From CAYQQK01 sp964420065 (GTDB taxonomy: Bacteria; Bacillota; Dethiobacteria; DTU022), in contig CAYQQK010000003.1 of assembly GCA_964420065.1 (NCBI GenBank), forward strand, positions 1 to 64,000: a stretch of DNA of 64,000 nucleotides, read 5' to 3'. The translations under genes and the position numbers were made by a program. The stretch's first letter is position 1, and every line of letters starts with the position of its first letter. The notes beneath the pieces were generated by a model that made no database searches, was not told the origin of the DNA, and worked only from the letters and a program-made list of their open reading frames with translations. Of this stretch, positions 25,401-32,379 are shown piece after piece.

Positions 25401-25742
25401 GCTGCGTTTCACCAACTACCCCGATCAATAGGGGACTGAAAGCGTCATACAGGGCTGCCGCACTGGTGGGATAGTCTTTGTTTCACCAACTACCCCGATC
25501 AATAGGGGACTGAAAGTATACTTACAGCAAGGAGTGATCGTCGTGAAAAAGAAAAAAATAACCTTCTACATCCGGCACGAGGTTGCAGAAGCCCTTCGCC
25601 TTTTTGCGTTTAAGCAACGCACTAGCCGAAGCGCCGTTGTCGAACTCGCCCTAGAAAAATGCATTCCCGAAAGCTACTTTCGGGAGGTAAACCCTATCGA
25701 ATAGCGTTTCACCAACTACCCCGATCAATAGGGGGCTGAAAG
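22460..25742 (+). CRISPR. CRISPR array, 43 repeats of 37 bp
   Basis: I count 43 repeats: 42 spaced about 73 bp apart from 22460 to 25516, and a last one at 25706-25742. The repeat begins GTTTCACCAACTACCCC and ends AGGGGACTGAAAG; CCCC and GGGG pair across GATCAATA, giving the Cas6 hairpin and an 8-nt tag ACTGAAAG. The 41 ordinary spacers are about 34-39 nt. The interval 25517-25705 is 189 nt and holds a complete small gene. The last repeat has G for A (GGGGGCTG), as expected at the old end. A 38-nt spacer-sized tail (25743-25780) then runs straight into the duplicated MFS fragment. Confidence 0.99.
25543..25704 (+). CDS. Ribbon-helix-helix protein encoded within the CRISPR array
   Basis: 53 codons from GTG 25543, with AAGGAG (25529-25534) eight bases upstream, to TAG 25702-25704, one base before the last repeat. 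The product starts MKKKKITFYIRHEVAEALR and continues FAFKQRTSRSAVVELALEK. This is a basic N-terminal strand then two helices split by a TSRS turn: the CopG/Arc-type ribbon-helix-helix fold. Such proteins are small DNA-binding repressors or antitoxins. It would be transcribed as part of the pre-crRNA and fills the place of a spacer. No partner toxin lies next to it. It may be plasmid-derived DNA captured in the array or a regulator of the locus. Confidence 0.75.
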   Translation: MKKKKITFYIRHEVAEALRLFAFKQRTSRSAVVELALEKCIPESYFREVNPIE

Positions 25743-25780
25743 AAAGGTAATGAAATTTATTGGTTTGAATTTACGTTGGT

Positions 25781-25978
25781 AATTGCGGTATTTTTATGAG
25801 CATGGCATCGATGCAGCCCCTGTTCGGGTGGATACTTGATCGTTCCTGGCAGGGAGCGCTGATCGAGGGAGTGCGTTGTTACCCTCTTTCCGGCTATCGC
25901 GCCGCTTTTGGATTATGTCTTGCGGGGGTGTTGCTCTCCCTGGTCGCCGGTTTTTGTATCCGCGAAAAACACCGCTAG
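25781..25978 (+). pseudogene. 3' fragment of the MFS transporter gene
   Basis: About 65 codons equal to the last part of the MFS gene ending at 2677, including its TAG stop at 25976-25978. Two of the three substitutions in the repeat fall here and change Ala to Ser and Arg to Gln. It has no start signals and only the last two membrane segments. It is best explained as the part displaced when the CRISPR-Cas block integrated. Confidence 0.9.
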
Positions 25979-26019
25979 ATAATGCAGGCACGTATTTTAT
26001 TTTTGGCAACGGCAGGAAT
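25781..26019 (+). repeat. Right 239-bp direct repeat flanking the CRISPR-Cas block
   Basis: Matches 2480-2718 with three mismatches. Its first base follows a 38-nt spacer-sized tail after the last CRISPR repeat. Its last base is followed directly by the promoter region of the riboswitch-controlled gene, presumably the original neighbour of the MFS gene. Confidence 0.95.
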
Positions 26020-26079
26020 TAGGGCTTACATGTCGAATAATTAAACAGTACTAAAATATTGAGGTAAGGGTTAAACCCT

Positions 26080-26217
26080 GACCGACAAAGGCAAACCTGT
26101 CGAAAGACAGGGACGCAAAGCCATGGGTCTACAGCCCGCGCAGGCGGGCCATGATTGCCAAGCTGCCGAAACAGGGCTTTTGTGTTTGGGCGTCGGTCCC
26201 TCTAGCTTACTGGAGGG
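26080..26217 (+). ncRNA. c-di-GMP-I (GEMM) riboswitch before the transglutaminase-like gene
   Basis: P1 is GACCGAC (26080-26086) with GTCGGTC (26192-26198). The conserved core GGCAAACC, a GAAA-capped P2, GGGACGCAAAGCC and the second arm with GCCATGATTGCCAAG fit the GEMM-I class. The base matching position 20 of the known aptamer is G, as in c-di-GMP binders. Right after P1, CCCTCTAG (26198-26205) pairs with CTGGAGGG (26210-26217) and hides the ribosome binding site of the gene at 26226, so control is probably translational. Whether c-di-GMP turns it on or off cannot be told by eye. Confidence 0.88.
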
Positions 26218-26225
26218 CTCACGTC

Positions 26226-27632
26226 ATGCCGATTTACAGAGGCAAATCCACGGCAAGAATCATTCGTCTCCTGACCATCATTATCATCTTCTTTTTGATT
26301 GCGGCGGCAGGGGCAAACTATGCCGCCGAAAGCGAGGGCTTTGACGGTCATGCAGTGCAAGGCAGCTTTCCGGGCGATGGCGGGCAGCCGCTGGAAAGTT
26401 CACCAGCTCACGATCCGGTTAGTCTTGCAGACGTCCCGGCATCGCCGTTACCGGAAGACAAGCTTTTAGATTCCGCACTCCCGGAGCCCAAGCCTGTTTC
26501 CGATTGTGGTTTAAATCCTGATTCCAATCATGGTGTTTCCTCGAATCTATCACCTTCAATGTCCGAACCGATCCCCCCGCCTTCATCCGAGCCGGCTCCA
26601 ACGTCTTCCCCGGAGGAACCCGTAACACCGACGGCATCGCAGTCGGCCACCCGATCAGGTGCCGCCCCGGTTGTTCCGTTACCGGTCGAAAAACCGGTTG
26701 ACGCCACCACCGGCCCGGCGGCGGATAAAGTTGTTCACGAGCCCGGTACTGCAATTTCCCCTATTACCCTTGGGCCCGGATGTAACCGCAATTTGCGTAT
26801 GCGCATCAAGGTGACAAATTCCGGTGGTGACGAATCCCGTGAAATCAGGGTTGAAATACCCCTTTTGGGAACACTAAGTTCACCTTATCAGGTTGTGTTG
26901 CAGGAAACGTTCAGTCATACTCCTACCGCTGTCGACACCCTGGCCCAGGGTAGCCGGGTCGGCCATTTTTATATTGATGCCCTGGCACCCGGCTCATCCA
27001 TAACCCTTGTTATTGACTACTCCGTGCGGGTCCACCCCTTGATCGCCCATTTTGATGCTTACACCGGAGGGCCGCTTTCCATGTCACCCGGTTTTCTTCT
27101 TCCTTCGTCTCGAATCGAAAGCGATAACCCCAGGATTATAGCCCGGGCGGCGGATATTACTTCCGGTAAAATTAACGATTTGGAAAAAGCCCGGGCGATC
27201 TACGGGTTTGTACAGCAGTATCTGCGGTATGATTTGAATTCGCCGCACCGCAATCAGGGGGCGCTGTCTGCCCTCGAAAATGCCACCGGGGTTTGTGAAG
27301 ATTATGCCGCTCTCTTTGCCGCGCTCTGCCGGGCATCCGGTATACCGGCCCGCCAGGTCAACGGTTATACCGATCCCCGAGGAATAGGTGAAATATTTAA
27401 CACTTCCCTCTCCCTGCACGGTTACCGGCATAGCTGGGCGGAATTTTACCTTGAGGGTATGGGTTGGCTGCCGGCGGATCCGGCCATGGGCATCGGTTCT
27501 CCCTCGGTGTCATATTTTGGCTCTTTACCGGGGGCCGGCCACATCGCTCAAAATTACCAGGATCAGCCCATGCGGGTCAAATTTACGGGCGGCCAGTTGG
27601 CAGTGACCTGGGACGAGCTGTTATTTCAGTAA
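26226..27632 (+). CDS. Exported transglutaminase-like protein
   Basis: 468 residues. One N-terminal hydrophobic segment (about 10-30) serves as signal or anchor. A Pro/Ser/Thr-rich linker covers roughly 60-190. A beta-rich middle region follows, then a transglutaminase-like (papain-fold) domain with Cys357 in GVCEDYAALFA, His402 in YRHSWAEFY and Asp418 in PADPAMG. Such domains act as cell-surface peptidases or cross-linkers; the substrate is unknown. ATG 26226 has GGAGGG ten bases upstream, inside the hairpin of the riboswitch, so c-di-GMP should control its synthesis. This suggests a role at the switch between motile and attached life (inference). Confidence 0.82.
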   Translation: MPIYRGKSTARIIRLLTIIIIFFLIAAAGANYAAESEGFDGHAVQGSFPGDGGQPLESSPAHDPVSLADVPASPLPEDKLLDSALPEPKPVSDCGLNPDSNHGVSSNLSPSMSEPIPPPSSEPAPTSSPEEPVTPTASQSATRSGAAPVVPLPVEKPVDATTGPAADKVVHEPGTAISPITLGPGCNRNLRMRIKVTNSGGDESREIRVEIPLLGTLSSPYQVVLQETFSHTPTAVDTLAQGSRVGHFYIDALAPGSSITLVIDYSVRVHPLIAHFDAYTGGPLSMSPGFLLPSSRIESDNPRIIARAADITSGKINDLEKARAIYGFVQQYLRYDLNSPHRNQGALSALENATGVCEDYAALFAALCRASGIPARQVNGYTDPRGIGEIFNTSLSLHGYRHSWAEFYLEGMGWLPADPAMGIGSPSVSYFGSLPGAGHIAQNYQDQPMRVKFTGGQLAVTWDELLFQ

Positions 27633-27671
27633 TAAAACAAGATTAACTTTGCTGCCGGCATCCCCAATGTA

Positions 27672-27720
27672 GCCCGCCGGAGCCGGGGCGACCCGGTTCC
27701 GGCGGGCCCTGCTTGTTTTA
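27672..27720 (+). terminator. Intrinsic terminator after the transglutaminase-like gene
   Basis: A perfect 10-bp stem GCCCGCCGGA (27672-27681) and TCCGGCGGGC (27698-27707), followed by a loose T-rich CTGCTTGTTTTA. The loop has a smaller internal GC stem. Confidence 0.65.
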
Positions 27721-27857
27721 CCTTTTAACGCGCTGCGTACTTTTTGTATGAATAAGCCGGCCAACAGCCTTTGGCGGATCGGTTTTCGGAATAAAAAGGG
27801 GAAAGGCCTCTTTCTGTCGAAAAATGTACTGTTCATAATCAAACCGGCGAGGGACTC

Positions 27858-28220
27858 ATGCCAGTGAGTTTCAAGAAGCGCTGTTTTACAATTTTCGTTA
27901 TCCCCCATAACGGGGAACAAGGGTTTAGTTTTAAACTACCCCTATTTGTGCTGCAAGCCTTGGCGGCTCTTTCCATACTGGGCATTGTCAGTTTTCTGGT
28001 GCTGATCAACCGCTACCATGATATCATGGACCAGGCCGGGGAGGCGCGCCGCTTACGGGAATCAAACCGGATTCAGCAACAGATGATCGACCGGTTTGAT
28101 ACTGAAACGCAAAATTTGCTTGAACAGATGGATCCGGTTGAAGAGCTGGTTGAGTTACTTACGGAAAGGGCCAAAACGCTGGGTTTACCGGTGGAGACGG
28201 AAAGGAATGAGGTGCCGTAG
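27858..28220 (+). CDS. Membrane-anchored coiled-coil protein resembling the N-terminus of M23 peptidases
   Basis: 120 residues. FTIFVIPHNGEQGFSFKLP is a cytoplasmic/beta segment that usually opens M23-family murein hydrolases of Clostridia, followed by a membrane helix at about 31-52 and a coiled coil of charged heptads. The LytM/M23 catalytic domain that normally follows is absent; the frame ends at GLPVETERNEVP. It may be a truncated gene or a stand-alone anchor or regulator of a peptidase. I see no zinc-binding HxxxD or HxH motif downstream before the convergent gene at 28257. Confidence 0.55.
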   Translation: MPVSFKKRCFTIFVIPHNGEQGFSFKLPLFVLQALAALSILGIVSFLVLINRYHDIMDQAGEARRLRESNRIQQQMIDRFDTETQNLLEQMDPVEELVELLTERAKTLGLPVETERNEVP

Positions 28221-28256
28221 GAAAAGCAAAGGGAATAATACTTTACGGAATCCGCA

Positions 28257-28799
28257 CTAACCTCTGGGTTTGCAGATAATTTCTTTGACCACGGTATCGA
28301 AAAAGTTGTTGCTGGATGCAGGAAGAATGATACAGGCCGTATCTGCGCCCCGCCCGGTTCCGGCTACCGCGACTATTTCTTCCCCGTACGGGATCAACCC
28401 TGCATCCAGGGCCATCACGCTGATTTCGACACATACCTTCAACCCTTCGCCAAACAAGCGTAAACTATGGGCGATGATTTCAGCCGGGTAAATTCCTTGG
28501 AATTTAAAACGTAAAGCCCGATCAACTCCGGCCAGCAGGTGGGTGGTTGTAAGGATGACGGCTCCTTTTTCCTGCAAATTTTGTCGCATTGCCGGATCCA
28601 TCCTGATCTCACCGGGGCCGGTAAAACCGGCATGACTGGTTACACAAACAATTTGTAATCCCGCATCCAGTACTTTTTCTGTGGTAGTACCGGTAGAGGA
28701 AGCTATAACCAGGTGCTTCAGGTTTAATTCACGCCCTCTTTTTAGCGCCGCCGCGAGGGTGGCATCGGTATTTATTTTTCCTTTTTTATCCCAGTACAT
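28257..28799 (-). CDS. Pyruvate-kinase alpha/beta-domain-like protein
   Basis: About 180 residues resembling the C-terminal domain of pyruvate kinase found as a separate protein. KHLVIASSTGTTTEKVLDAG is a phosphate-binding-like loop, followed by IVCVTSHAGFTGPGE and an AVAGTGRGADTACIILPA stretch. The enzyme core of pyruvate kinase is missing, so an allosteric or unrelated role is expected. The start ATG at 28799 is fixed by AGGAGG seven bases upstream on this strand. It is probably the last gene of the minus-strand cluster that begins with the cupin at 32112. Confidence 0.7.
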   Translation of the reverse strand: MYWDKKGKINTDATLAAALKRGRELNLKHLVIASSTGTTTEKVLDAGLQIVCVTSHAGFTGPGEIRMDPAMRQNLQEKGAVILTTTHLLAGVDRALRFKFQGIYPAEIIAHSLRLFGEGLKVCVEISVMALDAGLIPYGEEIVAVAGTGRGADTACIILPASSNNFFDTVVKEIICKPRG

Positions 28800-28864
28800 C
28801 GTATTGCCTCCTGTTTTATGTTGCAAAAATGGTTGGTGTCAACCGCTTTCAACAAAAGTTATTT

Positions 28865-30067
28865 TCAAGCCTGTCTGTGCACGGCCTTTTCGCTTATAAT
28901 CGTAGTTTGCCCGGCTCTGATATCCGGCAAGGTAAAGGCAAAGATCAGCCCCAGGATCGGAAGAATGCTGATCACCTTCATCGCAAAAGGCAGGCCGGCA
29001 TGGTCGGCAATCGCACCGAGCAAGGTTACCCCGACGGAACCCATGCCTACCCCGAAACCAAGCAATAGCCCCGAGGCAAGGCCAATGTTTTGCGGCAAGA
29101 GTCTCTGTCCGAAAACAACCGTGGTCGAAAAGGTTGAGATCAGTGCAGCCCCGGCAATAAAGGCAAAAACGGGGATAAAGGTACCGCTTAAATGCAAAAA
29201 CGGGTAAATCGTGATCAAACAAATAGCCATGGAGAACAGCAAACCGTTGCGTCCACCGAAACGATCGGCGAAAGGGCCGCCCAGGACGGTACCGACCGCT
29301 CCGGCAATCAAAAATATGCTGACCAGGTATTCCGGCTTGGCAACACCTTCAAAACCATGGAAGTAAAAGGGGATAAAGTAAACCAACCCGGATTGGATCC
29401 AGGATCTAATCGTCACGTAGATGATCAGACGCACCAGCTCCGCCACCCTGCTCGGGTAGGTTTGAACGGGTTTTTTCACCGCCTCTTTTTTCTGTACCGG
29501 CATTTTATCGGCCAGGATTGCTTTAAATTTAGGCAAAAAAAACATGAAAAGCAGGGCGGAAAGGATTCCCGGGACAGCTATCCAATGAACCGTATCTAAC
29601 CCGGCAAAACTTAGGACAAAGACAGCCAAGATCGGACCCAAACCATAGCCAAGATTTCCGCCTACTGAAAAAATCGCCATCGATGCTCCGGCTCGTTCCT
29701 CTTTACTCACGTAATGAGCCAGTTTGGACCCCTCCGGGTGGTACCCGGCAATCCCGATCCCGCTTAAAAGCACGACAAATAACAGTAGGCCATAGGAATT
29801 AATTTTCCCGGTCAGGGATAAACCTAACCCGGAAAGAAAAAGCCCGAGCGGCATTAACCAGGGCATCCGGTAACGATCGCTGAAAACGCCAAAAAACGGT
29901 TGAATAATGGCCGAACTAAAAGTGAAGGCTAGCACAATTACACCGACCTGGAAATAGCTCAGGTTCAAACTTTCGGCCATTAATGGGGTTAAAATGGGCA
30001 AAGCACCCTGGCTCAAGTCAACAATCAGGTGACCGATGCTCAAAATCCATAAGTAAGGGCTAAACAA
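28865..30067 (-). CDS. MFS efflux transporter, fosmidomycin-resistance (Fsr) type
   Basis: 400 residues with 12 hydrophobic segments. GHLIVDLSQGALPILTPLM at the N-terminus and GIAGYHPEGSKLAHYV in the first half are hallmarks of the Fsr group of MFS exporters. It should export a small organic compound; the natural substrate is unknown. It stands 33 bp downstream of hcp in the same direction, so co-expression under nitrosative or redox stress is likely. Confidence 0.82.
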   Translation of the reverse strand: MFSPYLWILSIGHLIVDLSQGALPILTPLMAESLNLSYFQVGVIVLAFTFSSAIIQPFFGVFSDRYRMPWLMPLGLFLSGLGLSLTGKINSYGLLLFVVLLSGIGIAGYHPEGSKLAHYVSKEERAGASMAIFSVGGNLGYGLGPILAVFVLSFAGLDTVHWIAVPGILSALLFMFFLPKFKAILADKMPVQKKEAVKKPVQTYPSRVAELVRLIIYVTIRSWIQSGLVYFIPFYFHGFEGVAKPEYLVSIFLIAGAVGTVLGGPFADRFGGRNGLLFSMAICLITIYPFLHLSGTFIPVFAFIAGAALISTFSTTVVFGQRLLPQNIGLASGLLLGFGVGMGSVGVTLLGAIADHAGLPFAMKVISILPILGLIFAFTLPDIRAGQTTIISEKAVHRQA

Positions 30068-30100
30068 ATAACCGCCTCATTTCGATCGTGGTTTAAACGC

Positions 30101-31732
30101 TTAACCGGCCATAAAATGCTTCAAATCCGCTTCAAGAGTGCCAATCCCGGTCAGGCCAAACTTTTCGGCCAGGACCCTGGTGACATTGGGGGAGAAGAAT
30201 GCCGGCAGGGTTGGGCCAAGGTGAATATTTTTAATGCCCAGATAGAGCAGTGCCAGGAGCACGGTAACCGCTTTCTGTTCATACCAGGCGATATTGAAAG
30301 CAAGCGGCAACTGATTGATATCGTCAAGCCCAAAAGCCTCCTTGAGCTTGAGGGCTATCAGGGCCAGTGAGTAAGAATCGTTGCATTGACCGGCGTCCAG
30401 TACCCGGGGAATGCCGTTTATATCGCCCAATTTCAGCTTGTTGTAGCGGTACTTGGCACAGCCGGCTGTTAGAATGACGGTATTCTGCGGTAGCTTTTGG
30501 GCGAATTCCGTGTAATACCGTCTTGATTTCATCCGTCCGTCGCAACCGGCCATGACAAAGAATTTTTTAATCGCTCCGGATTTAACCGCTTCAATGATCT
30601 GATCGGCCAGAGCCATAACCTGATGATGGGCAAAGCCGCCGGTAATGCTCCCAGTTTCGATCTCAGCGGGTGGTGGGAGAGTCCCCGCAAGCGCGATGAT
30701 TTCGGAAAAATCCTTTTTACCGTTTTCATCTTCTTCAATATGTCGGCAGCCGGGGCAACCGCTTGACCCGGTCGTAAAAATCCTGTTTCTAATCTCTTCG
30801 CTTCGGGGGGGGACAATACAGTTCGTTGTAAACAAGATTGGACCGTGAAAGGAGGCAAACTCATCGGACTGTTTCCACCAGGCGTTACCGTAATTGCCGG
30901 CAAGGTGCTCGAATCGTTTGAATGCCGGGTAAGAATGAGCCGGTAGCATCTCACCGTGGGTGTAAACATCGATGCCGCTGCCCCAGGTTTGCTTCAACAG
31001 TTGGTCGAGATCGGTGAGGTCATGGCCGGAAATGAGAATGGCCGGGTTTTTTCGGACACCAATATTGACCGAGGTTATTGCGGGATTGCCGAAACGTGAG
31101 GTGTGGGCCCTGTCCAGAAGGGCCATCACCTTGACGCAGTACTCCCCGGTTTTTAGCGTCAGTGCGACCAGATCGTTCACCGTGAGCGAATCGTCCAAAG
31201 TGGCGGCCAGCGTTTCATAGATAAAGGAATTGAGGTCAAGATCTTCTGTGCCGATATTTTTTGCATGCTCGGCATAAGCCGCCATACCCTTTAACCCGTA
31301 AGTGATCAACTCGCGCAAGGAGCGCACGTCTTGATCCACGGTTGCAAGGACGCCCACTGCGGCGGCTTTTTCCAGCATCTCTTCCCGCGTACTGACCTTG
31401 AAGGTAGCCGCGTCGTGCAAGCTTTTCAGGGGTAAGGAATCCCCGAGTTCATCCCGGGTGGCGATCATCTTCAAGATCTGTTTTTCAAACGAAGGCTCAT
31501 CCCAGTTTGCGTTGGTAATGGTCATGAAAAGACTGTCCAATACGGCACAGTTCGCCGGGCCAAGTTTGTTTAGATCGAGTTTGCCTTTGACTACGATTTC
31601 CGCAACACCTTTTACTGTGTATATGAGTAAATCTTGCAGTTGAGCCAGTGTTTCGTTTTTTCCACAAACACCGCGAACCGTGCAACCCTTGCCTTTGGCT
31701 GTCTCCTGACATTGATAACAAAACATTTTCAT
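30101..31732 (-). CDS. hcp: Hydroxylamine reductase (hybrid cluster protein)
   Basis: 543 residues. The N-terminal FCYQCQETAKGKGCTVRGVCGK supplies four cysteines for the first iron-sulfur cluster. Ligands of the hybrid Fe-S-O cluster are visible in GHD, in TTNCIVPP, in GSSGCPGC, in TAGCAKYRYNK and in DAGQCNDSYS. It reduces hydroxylamine to ammonia in vitro and handles NO in vivo in anaerobes. Full length. It follows a small cupin gene (66-bp gap) and precedes the Fsr-type exporter, forming a stress cluster. Confidence 0.95.
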   Translation of the reverse strand: MKMFCYQCQETAKGKGCTVRGVCGKNETLAQLQDLLIYTVKGVAEIVVKGKLDLNKLGPANCAVLDSLFMTITNANWDEPSFEKQILKMIATRDELGDSLPLKSLHDAATFKVSTREEMLEKAAAVGVLATVDQDVRSLRELITYGLKGMAAYAEHAKNIGTEDLDLNSFIYETLAATLDDSLTVNDLVALTLKTGEYCVKVMALLDRAHTSRFGNPAITSVNIGVRKNPAILISGHDLTDLDQLLKQTWGSGIDVYTHGEMLPAHSYPAFKRFEHLAGNYGNAWWKQSDEFASFHGPILFTTNCIVPPRSEEIRNRIFTTGSSGCPGCRHIEEDENGKKDFSEIIALAGTLPPPAEIETGSITGGFAHHQVMALADQIIEAVKSGAIKKFFVMAGCDGRMKSRRYYTEFAQKLPQNTVILTAGCAKYRYNKLKLGDINGIPRVLDAGQCNDSYSLALIALKLKEAFGLDDINQLPLAFNIAWYEQKAVTVLLALLYLGIKNIHLGPTLPAFFSPNVTRVLAEKFGLTGIGTLEADLKHFMAG

Positions 31733-31797
31733 TTTCCGCCTCCCGTATTTTTACAAGACGTAGGGGAGGGCTCCCCCATGTTGTCCCGATGTTATTT

Positions 31798-32112
31798 TCA
31801 ACTACCCGGGGCCGGCGCCTTGATGACAATTAGCTCCAGCATTCCACTGTGTAGGTTCTTTACGTTCATTTTGGTTTGAAAAGGTATTGTGAGAAGAGTT
31901 CCCGCCCCGTACTCGTGAGTTTCCTGTTCATTCCGGCTGATGGAAAGCTTTCCATGGATTACGGTCATGTAAACGTTGGAGTTGGAAAGATGTTCCGGGA
32001 GCCCTTCATTTTTATTAAACAGCATATGAAGATAATGAATATTTTCGTCAAACACGATCTTTTCAACCTTTTTCCGGTTGCTTGAGGATAGCTTGAACAC
32101 TTGTTCGATCAT
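31798..32112 (-). CDS. Small cupin-fold protein
   Basis: 104 residues, one beta-barrel. LPEHLSNSNVYMTVIHGKLSISRN is the first cupin motif in outline (the two-histidine pattern is reduced), with YGAGTLLTIPFQTKMNV as the second. Single-domain cupins next to hcp are probably sensors or accessory metal-binding proteins; the role here is unknown. AAGGAG precedes the ATG. First gene of the cluster. Confidence 0.65.
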   Translation of the reverse strand: MIEQVFKLSSSNRKKVEKIVFDENIHYLHMLFNKNEGLPEHLSNSNVYMTVIHGKLSISRNEQETHEYGAGTLLTIPFQTKMNVKNLHSGMLELIVIKAPAPGS

Positions 32113-32379
32113 GTCCCTTTACTCTCCTTTGTGCCATCCCGGATTTTTCTTCTCATTATTATATCATACGGCCTGAACCTTGCGGATCGCCTGTCAGTTG
32201 GAGGATTTAAAGGATTCCGTTGAAGCTTGTTGTGACCCGCTGTAGTGAAAATTGCAAGGAGTTGGTTCCGCAGCAAATGTTTGTTTTATATAACAGCCGG
32301 TTATTGTGAACCGGATCATTTGAAACTGGCAGGGCTGCTGCGGACGGTTGCTATCCCGGGCCTGCGTGATGCGGGCGGG
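32113..32379 (-). promoter_or_regulatory. Control region of the cupin-hcp cluster
   Basis: 267 bp without a gene. On the minus strand a perfect TATAAT lies at 32163-32158 but no -35 is seen at the right distance, which suggests a promoter needing an activator. TTGTGA half-sites reminiscent of the CRP/FNR family occur near 32230 and 32305, but none forms a full palindrome. I see no terminator for the permease gene, whose 3' end lies at 32380. Confidence 0.4.

Noticed and set aside
25543..25704. The 189-nt interval as an unusually long true spacer
   Set aside because: Cas1-Cas2 fixes spacer length; five-fold length with a complete coding frame and a ribosome binding site is better explained as a gene or inserted DNA.
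32220..32320. FNR/HcpR operator for the hcp cluster
   Set aside because: TTGTGA half-sites are present but no second half at the right spacing; too weak to call as a site.
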